64,000 bases of DNA, taken from assembly GCA_904418845.1 (NCBI GenBank), contig CAJFQC010000009.1:16741-80740 (forward strand), written 5' to 3'. The stretch's first letter is position 1, and each line of letters starts with the position of its first letter. Below are positions 9,774 through 18,493 of the stretch, one piece after another. A program made the position numbers and the translations under genes. The notes below the pieces were generated by a model that saw only the letters and a list, made by a program, of their open reading frames with translations, ran no database searches and was not told the origin of the DNA. The stretch is from an uncultured Ruminococcus sp. GTDB taxonomy: Bacteria; Bacillota; Clostridia; Lachnospirales; Lachnospiraceae.

Positions 9774-10349
9774 ATGATAGATGACGCGATAGAATTTGCA
9801 ACGAAAGCGCATGAAGGACAGTTTCGGAAAGGAACGAGGAGGCCGTATATCGTCCACCCTATTGAGGTGGCGGATATCGTTTCCACGATGACAGACGACG
9901 AGGAAGTGATCTGCGCGGCGGTACTCCATGATACGATCGAGGATTGCCGGGGGATTACAAAGGATGTTTTAAAACTCAGGTTCGGCAGCCGTGTGGCGGA
10001 CATTGTGGTGAGGGAAAGCGAGGATAAGTCCCGTACTTGGGAAGAGCGCAAAGGCGCTACGATCAATCGCCTTAAGGAGGCTCCTGTGGAAGTACAGATG
10101 ATCGGTCTTGCAGATAAGCTATCCAATATGCGCGACATCGACAGAGATTACCCGGCGGCAGGAGACGCTCTCTGGATCCGCTTTCGTATGCAGAGCAAGG
10201 AGGCTCTCGCGTGGTATTATAAAAGTATCCGCGATGTGTTGGAAGAGGCTTTTAAAGGAGTCCCGGCATACGAGGAATACTGCCGCCTGATCGACAAAAA
10301 TTTCGGCCCGGGGCCGGCGCATACGGAATGGAAACAGACGCAGACCTAA
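9774..10349 (+). CDS. HD-domain protein of RelA/SpoT-hydrolase (small alarmone hydrolase/MESH1-like) type
   Basis: MIDDAIEFATKAHEGQFRKGTRRPYIVHPIEVA...AAVLHDTIEDC...LADKLSNMRDI; HD and ED motifs of SpoT-type hydrolases. Confidence 0.75.
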   Translation: MIDDAIEFATKAHEGQFRKGTRRPYIVHPIEVADIVSTMTDDEEVICAAVLHDTIEDCRGITKDVLKLRFGSRVADIVVRESEDKSRTWEERKGATINRLKEAPVEVQMIGLADKLSNMRDIDRDYPAAGDALWIRFRMQSKEALAWYYKSIRDVLEEAFKGVPAYEEYCRLIDKNFGPGPAHTEWKQTQT

Positions 10350-10861
10350 GGTTCCTGAAACAGTCCGATTTGCGGCGGCAGAAAGGTAAACAGGAAGAAG
10401 GACAGCGCAAGGAGAACGGCCATTGCGGCGATCGGCTTTCGAAGCCGGTATATTCTGTCGGACGCTTTTAGTTTCCACGCAGTATAAAACGCGGCGGCGA
10501 CAGCGATAAAAAAGATCGCGATGTCTACGAAAGATACATTTTGTCCCAGGATGCCCGAGTAAGTGTAGAAGAGCACCGGGACCAGGAAAGTGCCGAGCAG
10601 ACTGCCTGCAAGAAGAGCGGGGCATAAGGAAGGGTATTCCTTTCTTATGCGTGACGGCATGAACAGTGCCCAGAGCAGAACAGGGAAGAAGACAAGTTTC
10701 ATATGTTCCCATGCAGACTCGTTTACCGGGGAGAAGAGGGAGACTGCCTGGCTGTTCCCGCTCCATTCGTAGAAAAAATGTAACAGGGCGCCGAGTACAG
10801 CGGTGAAGATGAACCCTGCGATAACATAGGATATAACGGATCTTTTTGTGGTTTGTTCCAT
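10346..10861 (-). CDS. Integral membrane protein of unknown function (DUF6512-like)
   Basis: Multiple TM segments; LHFFYEWSGNSQAVSLFSPVNESAWEHMKL motif. Confidence 0.6.
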   Translation of the reverse strand: MEQTTKRSVISYVIAGFIFTAVLGALLHFFYEWSGNSQAVSLFSPVNESAWEHMKLVFFPVLLWALFMPSRIRKEYPSLCPALLAGSLLGTFLVPVLFYTYSGILGQNVSFVDIAIFFIAVAAAFYTAWKLKASDRIYRLRKPIAAMAVLLALSFFLFTFLPPQIGLFQEP

Positions 10862-10951
10862 AAAATTACCCCCGTATACTGTGACAGCACAGATGCTGTA
10901 TATACAGTATGCAGGGGTGATTGTTTTTATACATATTCATATATGCATATG

Positions 10952-12355
10952 TCAGTTCCAGAAGTCGGTTTTATCTTTCAATCCAATATCCGCTGCTTTG
11001 AACACTGGATCTTTTTCAGCTTTTTTTTGCTTTATATAATCGTGCATGGCGCGGATTGACGGTCCGCCGAGTATCAGGATGACAGGCAGATTGATCAGTG
11101 CCATCAATCCCATGAGCACATCTGCGGTGTTCCATACAAGACCGAATTCCATTGTCGCGCCGGCCAGAACGATCAGCGCCGCGATGATGCGGAATCCTGT
11201 GATCAGAGCCTTGCCAGGCTTTCTTCCGCAGAGGAATTTCAATCCCATCTCAGCGTAGTAGAAGTTCCCTATCAGCGTAGTGAAGGCAAACAGACAGAGC
11301 GCGATGGTAATGAAGATGGTGCCGAATCTGCCCAGCGAGTTAGAAGCGGCGGCCTGTACCCATGTCATGCCCGCCAGGTCTTCGGACGGCGCTACTCCTG
11401 AACAGAGCAGCATGAAAGCTGTGGCAGAGCAGATGAGGAGAGTGTCGATAAAAACAGAGAGCATCTGTACCAGCCCCTGTTTCACCGGATGAGAGACAGC
11501 CGCGCTGGCTGCCGCGTTAGGAGCAGACCCCACGCCTGCTTCGTTGGAGAAGAGACCTCTCTTAATACCCTGCATAACGCAGGAACCTGCGAATCCGCCG
11601 AAGATTGCCTGAATGTCAAATGCATTCCCGAAGATGTCAGCGAACATCTGCGGGATCGCCCGGTAATGAGTTACAACGATAAAAAGAGCTACACCCAGGT
11701 AAAAGATACCCATTGCCGGGACCAGCACCCCTGTGATCTTTGAGATCTGTTTACTTCCGCCAAAGACCGATGCCGCGAAGACGAGCGCAAGGATCACGCC
11801 TACTATTATTGGAGTGGAATTTTCATTAAAGAAGCTGTATGTGCGGAAGGAATCCGCGATGTTAAAGGAGGCCACAAGATTGAATCCGCCCATGTAGGTC
11901 ATGATGAGAACGACAGCAAACAGTACCCCGATCCAGTGCTTTTTAAGTGCTGCCTGAATATAGTAAGCCGGACCGCCGTAGGAGCTGCCGTCTTCCGCGC
12001 GGTGCTTGTAGATCTGTGCCAGTGTGCTTTCGATGAACGCAGAAGCGCTTCCCAGAATCGCGGTCAGCCACATCCAGAATACGGCTCCCGCGCCGCCGAG
12101 GCAGATGGCTGTAGAAATGCCGGCGATATTTCCGGTCCCTACGCGGGAAGCGGTGGATACCATGAGCGCCTGGAAGGATGAAAGTCCGTTCTCATCATCG
12201 CCGGGCTGTGCCACGACACGAAGTGATTCGATGAACATGCGGAACTGTACGAACCGCGTCCGGAACGAAAACCAGATTCCTGCCGCGAGAAGCAGGATGA
12301 TCAAGATATAGCTGTATAGCAGATCGCTTAATGTGTTGATAATTTCTGCAAACAT
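10952..12355 (-). CDS. Sodium:alanine/glycine symporter family (AGCS) protein
   Basis: FQALMVSTASRVGTGNIAGIS, GLFSNEAGVGSAPNAAA motifs; ATG at 12355. Confidence 0.92.
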   Translation of the reverse strand: MFAEIINTLSDLLYSYILIILLLAAGIWFSFRTRFVQFRMFIESLRVVAQPGDDENGLSSFQALMVSTASRVGTGNIAGISTAICLGGAGAVFWMWLTAILGSASAFIESTLAQIYKHRAEDGSSYGGPAYYIQAALKKHWIGVLFAVVLIMTYMGGFNLVASFNIADSFRTYSFFNENSTPIIVGVILALVFAASVFGGSKQISKITGVLVPAMGIFYLGVALFIVVTHYRAIPQMFADIFGNAFDIQAIFGGFAGSCVMQGIKRGLFSNEAGVGSAPNAAASAAVSHPVKQGLVQMLSVFIDTLLICSATAFMLLCSGVAPSEDLAGMTWVQAAASNSLGRFGTIFITIALCLFAFTTLIGNFYYAEMGLKFLCGRKPGKALITGFRIIAALIVLAGATMEFGLVWNTADVLMGLMALINLPVILILGGPSIRAMHDYIKQKKAEKDPVFKAADIGLKDKTDFWN

Positions 12356-12475
12356 TATATTTCCCTCTCTTTCTCTCAGCGCTGCATGACAGAGCGCTGG
12401 CACTGATGTAGGCTTTCCGGTGTGAGAGTTTCGGTGCAAAGACCTGATATCACCGTAAAGCCACAGTCAGTTATT
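12356..12475 (-). promoter_or_regulatory. Structured 5' leader of the AGCS gene (candidate cis-regulatory RNA)
   Basis: Hairpin arms 12411-12422 / 12451-12462 (11 of 12 pairs), second hairpin arms 12377-12383 / 12393-12399 next to the RBS. Confidence 0.5.
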
Positions 12476-12476
12476 T

Positions 12477-12505
12477 ATTATACAACAAGGCGCTATCCTT
12501 TGCAA
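12477..12505 (-). promoter_or_regulatory. Sigma-A-type promoter for the AGCS gene
   Basis: On minus strand TTGCAA - 17 bp - TATAAT. Confidence 0.65.
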
Positions 12506-12581
12506 CATAGGGAGGATTGTGTTATCCTATAATAGTATTTCCGTAAACAGACAAATGCTGCGAAAAAGAGGAGGAACCATC

Positions 12582-14051
12582 GTGAGATTAGATAAACTGT
12601 TAGGGCGCCTGGATTATGAAGTGGTGCAGGGGAGTGATAAGACCGAGATCACAACGCTTGCCAATGATTCGAGAAAGATTCAGGCAGGAAGTGTCTTTGT
12701 ATGTATCAGCGGGGCGGTCTCCGACGGACATAAGTATGCGCACGATGTGTGTGAAAAGGGGGCTGCCGCAGTCATCGTGGAAAAGGATGTGGAAGTGCCG
12801 GAGCCTGTGACTGTTATCAAAGTATCTGATACCAGGTATGCCCTTGCCCTGATGTCAGCGGCATATTTCGGATATCCGGCGGAGAAGCTGAAAGTCATCG
12901 GCATTACCGGAACAAAGGGAAAGACGACGACCACATATATGATACGTTCCATCTTAGAAGGGGTGGGACACAAGGTCGGCCTGATCGGCACTATTGAGGC
13001 GGTCATAGGAGACAAAACGATACCTGCTGCTAATACAACACCGGAATCGTTCACCATCCACCAGTATTTTGCGGAAATGGTGGAAGCGGGCTGTGACAGC
13101 GTGGTCATGGAGGTCTCATCACAGGGTCTGATGCTTCACCGTACGGCGGGCATCATGTTTGAGATCGGGATTTTTACCAATCTGGGGAAAGACCATATCG
13201 GGCCAAACGAGCATAAAGATTTCGACGATTACAAACGATGCAAAGCCATACTGTTCAAACAATGTAAGCTGGGTATCGCGAATATAGATGACAAGTATTT
13301 TGGAGACATTTTCAGAGACGCCACATGCCGGACAGAGACATTTGGTTTCTCCGAGAAGGCGGCTCTTCGGGCAGAGAACGTGGAGCTTGTCTCAAGACCG
13401 GGATACTTAGGCGTAGCTTATCATGTATCAGGGCTGATGGACTTTGATGTGGAGATCGACATACCGGGTATGTTCAGTGTATATAATTCCCTGACCGCCA
13501 TCGCGGTGTGCCGCCACTTTGGCGTACCTGCGGAGAAGATAAAAGAAGCATTGAAAAAAGCGAAGGTAAAAGGCCGGATCGAGATGATCAAAGTGTCTGA
13601 TGATTTTACATTGATGATCGATTACGCGCACAATGCCATGAGTCTTGACAGTCTTCTGACCACCCTGAAAGAGTATCATCCAAACCGTCTCGTCTGCCTT
13701 TTCGGGTGCGGAGGAAACCGTTCCAAAGACAGACGGTACGAGATGGGAGAGGTATCGGGACGGCTTGCAGACCTGACCATCATCACATCGGACAATCCGA
13801 GATTCGAAGAGCCGCAGGATATCATCAATGATATTAAAGCAGGCATCGGCAGAACAGATGGAAACTATGTGGAAATCTGCGACCGCAAGGAAGCGATTAA
13901 ATATGCGATCAAGAACGGACAGCCGGGAGATGTGATCGTGCTGGCCGGAAAAGGCCATGAGGATTATCAGGAGATCAGGGGAGTAAAACATCCCATGGAT
14001 GAGCGCGTGCTCATAGCGGAGGTACTCAAAGAGCTGAAAGAAGGAAAATAG
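12582..14051 (+). CDS. murE: UDP-N-acetylmuramoyl-L-alanyl-D-glutamate--2,6-diaminopimelate ligase
   Basis: GITGTKGKTTTTYMI P-loop, DNPR meso-DAP motif (TSDNPRFEEP); GTG start with aggagga RBS. Confidence 0.9.
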   Translation: MRLDKLLGRLDYEVVQGSDKTEITTLANDSRKIQAGSVFVCISGAVSDGHKYAHDVCEKGAAAVIVEKDVEVPEPVTVIKVSDTRYALALMSAAYFGYPAEKLKVIGITGTKGKTTTTYMIRSILEGVGHKVGLIGTIEAVIGDKTIPAANTTPESFTIHQYFAEMVEAGCDSVVMEVSSQGLMLHRTAGIMFEIGIFTNLGKDHIGPNEHKDFDDYKRCKAILFKQCKLGIANIDDKYFGDIFRDATCRTETFGFSEKAALRAENVELVSRPGYLGVAYHVSGLMDFDVEIDIPGMFSVYNSLTAIAVCRHFGVPAEKIKEALKKAKVKGRIEMIKVSDDFTLMIDYAHNAMSLDSLLTTLKEYHPNRLVCLFGCGGNRSKDRRYEMGEVSGRLADLTIITSDNPRFEEPQDIINDIKAGIGRTDGNYVEICDRKEAIKYAIKNGQPGDVIVLAGKGHEDYQEIRGVKHPMDERVLIAEVLKELKEGK

Positions 14052-14055
14052 TTTC

Positions 14056-16275
14056 GTGTTTGCAGATATTATCATAGATATACAGCATGAAAAACTGGAT
14101 AAAATCTTCCAGTACCGCATCCCGGGGCGGCTTGAGGGTAAGCTGGAACCAGGCATGGAGGTGCTGGTGCCTTTCGGGAATGGAAACCGGCAGATCAAGG
14201 GATATGTGACCGGATTGTCGGAGACGTGTGATTATGACCTTTCGAAAGTAAAAGACGTGGCGGACATCTCGGAGAAAGGTGTAGAGATCGAGACGAAGCT
14301 GATAGCTCTTGCCGCGTGGATGAAAGAGAATTACGGCGGGACTATGCTCCAGTCGTTAAAGACTGTGCTCCCCATCCGGCAGAAAGAGAACGCCAAGATA
14401 AGAAAGAGGCTGCGCCTTCTTCTTGACAAAGAGACCGGAGAACGTCAGCTCCATTATTATCTGGAAAAGAACCAGAAAGCGAGGGCGCGTCTTATGGCAG
14501 CGCTCCTTGACGACAGGGAGTTAGAATACGAGCTTGTGACAAAGAAGCTTAATATCACCGTCCCGGTCATCCGGGCGCTGGAAGAGCAGAGGGTGCTCTC
14601 GGTGGAGACAGAGCAGGTCTACCGCAATCCGGTGAAACAGGCGGACGCAGAAGCGCGGAGGATCACCTATACCCAGGAGCAGAGAATGGTCATCGAGCGG
14701 TTTCAAAGGGATTATGAGACCGGGATAAGACAGACATACCTTATCCATGGCATCACGGGAAGCGGAAAGACCGAGGTATATATGGAAATGATCCGAACCG
14801 TGGTAGATATGGGGAAACAGGCCATCGTGCTCGTCCCGGAGATTGCCCTCACCTATCAGACAGTAATGCGCTTTTACCGGCGGTTCGGAGACCGGGTGTC
14901 CATCATGAACTCCCGGCTGTCCGCAGGGGAGCGATATGACCAGATGATGCGTGCGAAGGACGGGAAGGTGGACGTGATGATCGGTCCGCGCTCCGCTCTC
15001 TTTACTCCTTTTCCGGATCTGGGGCTCATCGTTATTGACGAGGAACATGAACCCACATATAAGAGCGAGCAGACACCCCGGTATCACGCGCGGGAGACCG
15101 CGGTGAGAAGAGCGCAGACAGAGGGGGCGGGAGTAGTGCTCGGGAGCGCAACTCCGTCTATGGAAGCAATGTACCGGGCGAGAAAGGGAGAGTATGTACT
15201 CTTCGAGATGAAGAGCCGTTCGGGGATGCAGCAGCTTGCAGACGTATATACTGTAGATCTGCGGGAAGAATTAAAGAGCGGGAACCGCTCGATCTTAAGC
15301 AGGAAGCTTACAGAGCTGATGCGGGACCGATTGGAAAAGAAGGAGCAGATAATGCTTTTTTTAAATCGCAGAGGCTACTCAGGGTTTCTTTCGTGCAGAG
15401 AGTGCGGACATGTGATAAAATGTCCCCACTGCAATGTGTCACTTTCCGTCCACCGGGACGGGAAGATGCGGTGTCACTACTGCGGTTATACGCGGCCAAA
15501 GGCGGGCGAATGCCCGGAATGCAGATCCCGCCATATCGGAGAGTTCCGGGCAGGAACCCAGCAGATCGAGGATATTGTAAAAGAGACATTTCCCGAGGCA
15601 AGAGTGCTGCGCATGGATATGGACACAACCCGGCAGAAGGATGCCCATGAGAAGATACTTTCTGCGTTTGCCAATGAGGAGGCGGATATTCTTGTGGGGA
15701 CGCAGATGATCGTGAAAGGGCACGATTTTCCCAACGTTACTCTTGTGGGGGTACTTGCGGCGGATATGTCCTTATACACGGATGATTACCGTTCCGGCGA
15801 ACGGACATTCCAGCTTCTGACCCAGGCGGCGGGACGCGCGGGAAGAGGAGAGAGAAAGGGCGAGGCGGTCATCCAGACATACAGCCCGGACCATTACGCA
15901 GTGGTGACTGCGGCGGCGCAGGACTACGAAGCATTTTATGAAGAGGAGATCTGTTACCGGGAACTGATGGGATATCCGCCTGTGGAAAACCTGCTGGCAG
16001 TATTCGTCTCCTGCGAGGATGAGGAGCTGCTGGAAAAGGGCTGCCATTACCTGAAGGAATACATTCTCCGTGTGAAAGGGAAAAGCGGGGCAGATGTGAT
16101 CGGGCCCGCCAGTCCGGGGATCGATAAGATCAAAGACGTATACCGCCGTGTGATCTATGTAAAGGCGGCGGATTATGGCGCGCTGGTCGTGATAAAGGAC
16201 AGAGTGGAACAATATATTGAGATAAATTCAGGATTTAACAAGATGCGGATACAGTTTGATTTTAATCCGCTGTAA
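14056..16275 (+). CDS. priA: Primosomal protein N' (replication restart helicase PriA)
   Basis: GITGSGKTEVYM, DEEHEPTYKSE, zinc-binding cysteine cluster CRECGHVIKCPHCNVSL..CHYCGY..CPECRS. Confidence 0.95.
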   Translation: MFADIIIDIQHEKLDKIFQYRIPGRLEGKLEPGMEVLVPFGNGNRQIKGYVTGLSETCDYDLSKVKDVADISEKGVEIETKLIALAAWMKENYGGTMLQSLKTVLPIRQKENAKIRKRLRLLLDKETGERQLHYYLEKNQKARARLMAALLDDRELEYELVTKKLNITVPVIRALEEQRVLSVETEQVYRNPVKQADAEARRITYTQEQRMVIERFQRDYETGIRQTYLIHGITGSGKTEVYMEMIRTVVDMGKQAIVLVPEIALTYQTVMRFYRRFGDRVSIMNSRLSAGERYDQMMRAKDGKVDVMIGPRSALFTPFPDLGLIVIDEEHEPTYKSEQTPRYHARETAVRRAQTEGAGVVLGSATPSMEAMYRARKGEYVLFEMKSRSGMQQLADVYTVDLREELKSGNRSILSRKLTELMRDRLEKKEQIMLFLNRRGYSGFLSCRECGHVIKCPHCNVSLSVHRDGKMRCHYCGYTRPKAGECPECRSRHIGEFRAGTQQIEDIVKETFPEARVLRMDMDTTRQKDAHEKILSAFANEEADILVGTQMIVKGHDFPNVTLVGVLAADMSLYTDDYRSGERTFQLLTQAAGRAGRGERKGEAVIQTYSPDHYAVVTAAAQDYEAFYEEEICYRELMGYPPVENLLAVFVSCEDEELLEKGCHYLKEYILRVKGKSGADVIGPASPGIDKIKDVYRRVIYVKAADYGALVVIKDRVEQYIEINSGFNKMRIQFDFNPL

Positions 16276-16285
16276 GGAGGAAACT

Positions 16286-16789
16286 ATGGGAATCAGAGAA
16301 GTAAGAGAGATCGGAGACGATATACTGACAAAGCAGTGCAAAGACGTGTCGAAGATGACCCTTCGGACAAAGATCCTCATCGGAGATATGCTGGATACGA
16401 TGTACGAGAAATGCGGCGTTGGCCTTGCGGCCCCGCAGGTGGGTGTCTTAAAGAAGATCGTGGTCATTGATGTGGGAGAAGGACCGGCCGTGCTCATCAA
16501 CCCGGAGATCATCGAGACATACGGAGAGCAGACCGGGGAGGAAGGCTGCCTGAGCGTCCCGGGGAAATGGGGCATTGTCACTCGGCCGGCAAAGGTGAAG
16601 GTACGAGCCCTGAATCAGGATATGGAGCCTTTTGAGATGGAGGGCGAAGGACTTCTGGCGAGGGCGATCTGTCATGAGATCGATCACCTTCGCGGAGAGC
16701 TTTATGTAGATAAGACGGAGGACGGTCTCCACGATACGGCTTATGAAGAGTATGACGAAGAGGCCGGTGGAGAAGAAACGGAGGAATAA
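16286..16789 (+). CDS. def: Peptide deformylase
   Basis: GVGLAAPQVG, EEGCLSVPG, ICHEIDHLRG motifs. Confidence 0.95.
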   Translation: MGIREVREIGDDILTKQCKDVSKMTLRTKILIGDMLDTMYEKCGVGLAAPQVGVLKKIVVIDVGEGPAVLINPEIIETYGEQTGEEGCLSVPGKWGIVTRPAKVKVRALNQDMEPFEMEGEGLLARAICHEIDHLRGELYVDKTEDGLHDTAYEEYDEEAGGEETEE

Positions 16790-16793
16790 AGCA

Positions 16794-17753
16794 ATGCGAG
16801 TAATATTTATGGGAACACCGGATTTTTCCGTTGGAACGCTGGAAGCGCTGATTGAGGCGGGACATGACGTGTGCCTCGCGGTAACCCAGCCGGATAAGCC
16901 CAAAGGAAGAGGAAAAGATATGCAGTTTTCCCCGGTGAAAGAGACAGCGCTGAGACACGGTATCCCGGTCTTTCAGCCGCGGAGGATACGGGAGCCGGAG
17001 AGTGTAGAAGAGCTTAGAAAATACAATGCGGACGTGATGGTCGTCATTGCTTTCGGCCAGATTCTGCCGAAGACGATCCTGGAGATGACGCCTTACGGGT
17101 GCGTCAATGTCCATGCGTCCCTGCTCCCAAAGTACCGCGGCGCGGCTCCTATCCAGTGGTCCATCATCGAAGGAGAAACCGTCACGGGCGTGACGACCAT
17201 GCAGATGGACGAAGGAGTGGATACGGGCGATATGATCCTGAAGACAGAAGTGCCGATTGCAGAGAATGAGACCGGAGAGAGTCTGCATGAGAAGCTGGCT
17301 CAGGCCGGAGCAGAACTTTGTGTAAAGACGCTTAAAGCGCTGGAAGATAAGACGGCAGTATTTGAAAAGCAGAGTGAGAGTCCCACAGCTTACGCGAAAA
17401 TGCTTACAAAGGAGATGGGCAACATCGACTGGGCTCAGTCTGCCGTGCAGATCGAACGGCTCATCAGGGGATTAAATTCCTGGCCCAGCGCGTATACCCA
17501 CTGGAATGGAAAAGTGTTGAAGATCTGGCGGGCAAAGGCGGAAGCCGGGGCAAAAAGGAGCGCGGAGTCAGGCGCCGGTCCTGCGCAGCCGGGAACCGTG
17601 GTCTCTGTTGGAAAAGAAGAGTTTGCCATACAGACGGGGGAAGGCGTGCTTTATGTGTATGAAGTCCAGATTCCGGGAAAAAAGAGAATGGAGACAGGCG
17701 CTTTTCTGAGGGGGTACACAATGGAGCCGGGCACGGTTCTCACCGGAGAGTAA
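16794..17753 (+). CDS. fmt: Methionyl-tRNA formyltransferase
   Basis: MRVIFMGTPDFSVGTLEAL, NVHASLLPKYRGAAPIQW. Confidence 0.95.
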   Translation: MRVIFMGTPDFSVGTLEALIEAGHDVCLAVTQPDKPKGRGKDMQFSPVKETALRHGIPVFQPRRIREPESVEELRKYNADVMVVIAFGQILPKTILEMTPYGCVNVHASLLPKYRGAAPIQWSIIEGETVTGVTTMQMDEGVDTGDMILKTEVPIAENETGESLHEKLAQAGAELCVKTLKALEDKTAVFEKQSESPTAYAKMLTKEMGNIDWAQSAVQIERLIRGLNSWPSAYTHWNGKVLKIWRAKAEAGAKRSAESGAGPAQPGTVVSVGKEEFAIQTGEGVLYVYEVQIPGKKRMETGAFLRGYTMEPGTVLTGE

Positions 17754-17788
17754 CGCGGCGGCTTCTGTGAGATCAGGAGGTTAATATT

Positions 17789-18493
17789 ATGTTTTACTAT
17801 TATTATGACTGGACTTATATCCTTGTGCTGGCCGGAGCGCTCATCTGTATAGCCGCTTCCGCAAGAGTGAACAGCACATTTTCCAGATATTCTACTGTCC
17901 GCAGTCACTCGGGGATGACCGGGAGAGAGGCGGCGGAGCAGATACTTCACAGAAACGGGATCTACGATGTGCAGGTCATCCATATCCCGGGAAATCTGAC
18001 GGATCATTACAATCCTTCCAAGAAAACACTGGGGCTGTCGGATACAGTGTATAACTCCTCGTCAGTAGCGGCTATCGGCGTGGCGGCACATGAGTGTGGA
18101 CACGCGGTGCAGCACGCAACAGGGTATGCGCCGCTTTCCATCAGAGGAGCGTTGGTGCCTGTGGCAAATATCGGTTCTATGGCGGCATGGCCTCTTATTA
18201 TCATCGGTTTGCTTTTGAACGGGCAGACCTCTGCATTGTTCATCAATCTCGGTATCCTGCTTTTTACGGCTGCGGTTCTTTTCCAGATCGTCACTCTGCC
18301 GGTAGAATTCAATGCGTCAGGCAGAGCCATAAAAGTGCTGGAGACGTCCGGGATGCTCTATCCTGAGGAAGTAGGCTCTGTGAAAAAGGTGCTGGGAGCC
18401 GCCGCCCTTACTTATGTGGCAAGCGCTGCGGCAATGATTCTGCAACTTCTGCGTCTGATCATTATAGCAGGGGGAAGAAGAAGGAATGACTAA
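17789..18493 (+). CDS. Zinc-dependent membrane metallopeptidase (YugP family)
   Basis: AAHECGHAVQHATGY metallopeptidase motif, several TM helices. Confidence 0.88.
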   Translation: MFYYYYDWTYILVLAGALICIAASARVNSTFSRYSTVRSHSGMTGREAAEQILHRNGIYDVQVIHIPGNLTDHYNPSKKTLGLSDTVYNSSSVAAIGVAAHECGHAVQHATGYAPLSIRGALVPVANIGSMAAWPLIIIGLLLNGQTSALFINLGILLFTAAVLFQIVTLPVEFNASGRAIKVLETSGMLYPEEVGSVKKVLGAAALTYVASAAAMILQLLRLIIIAGGRRRND

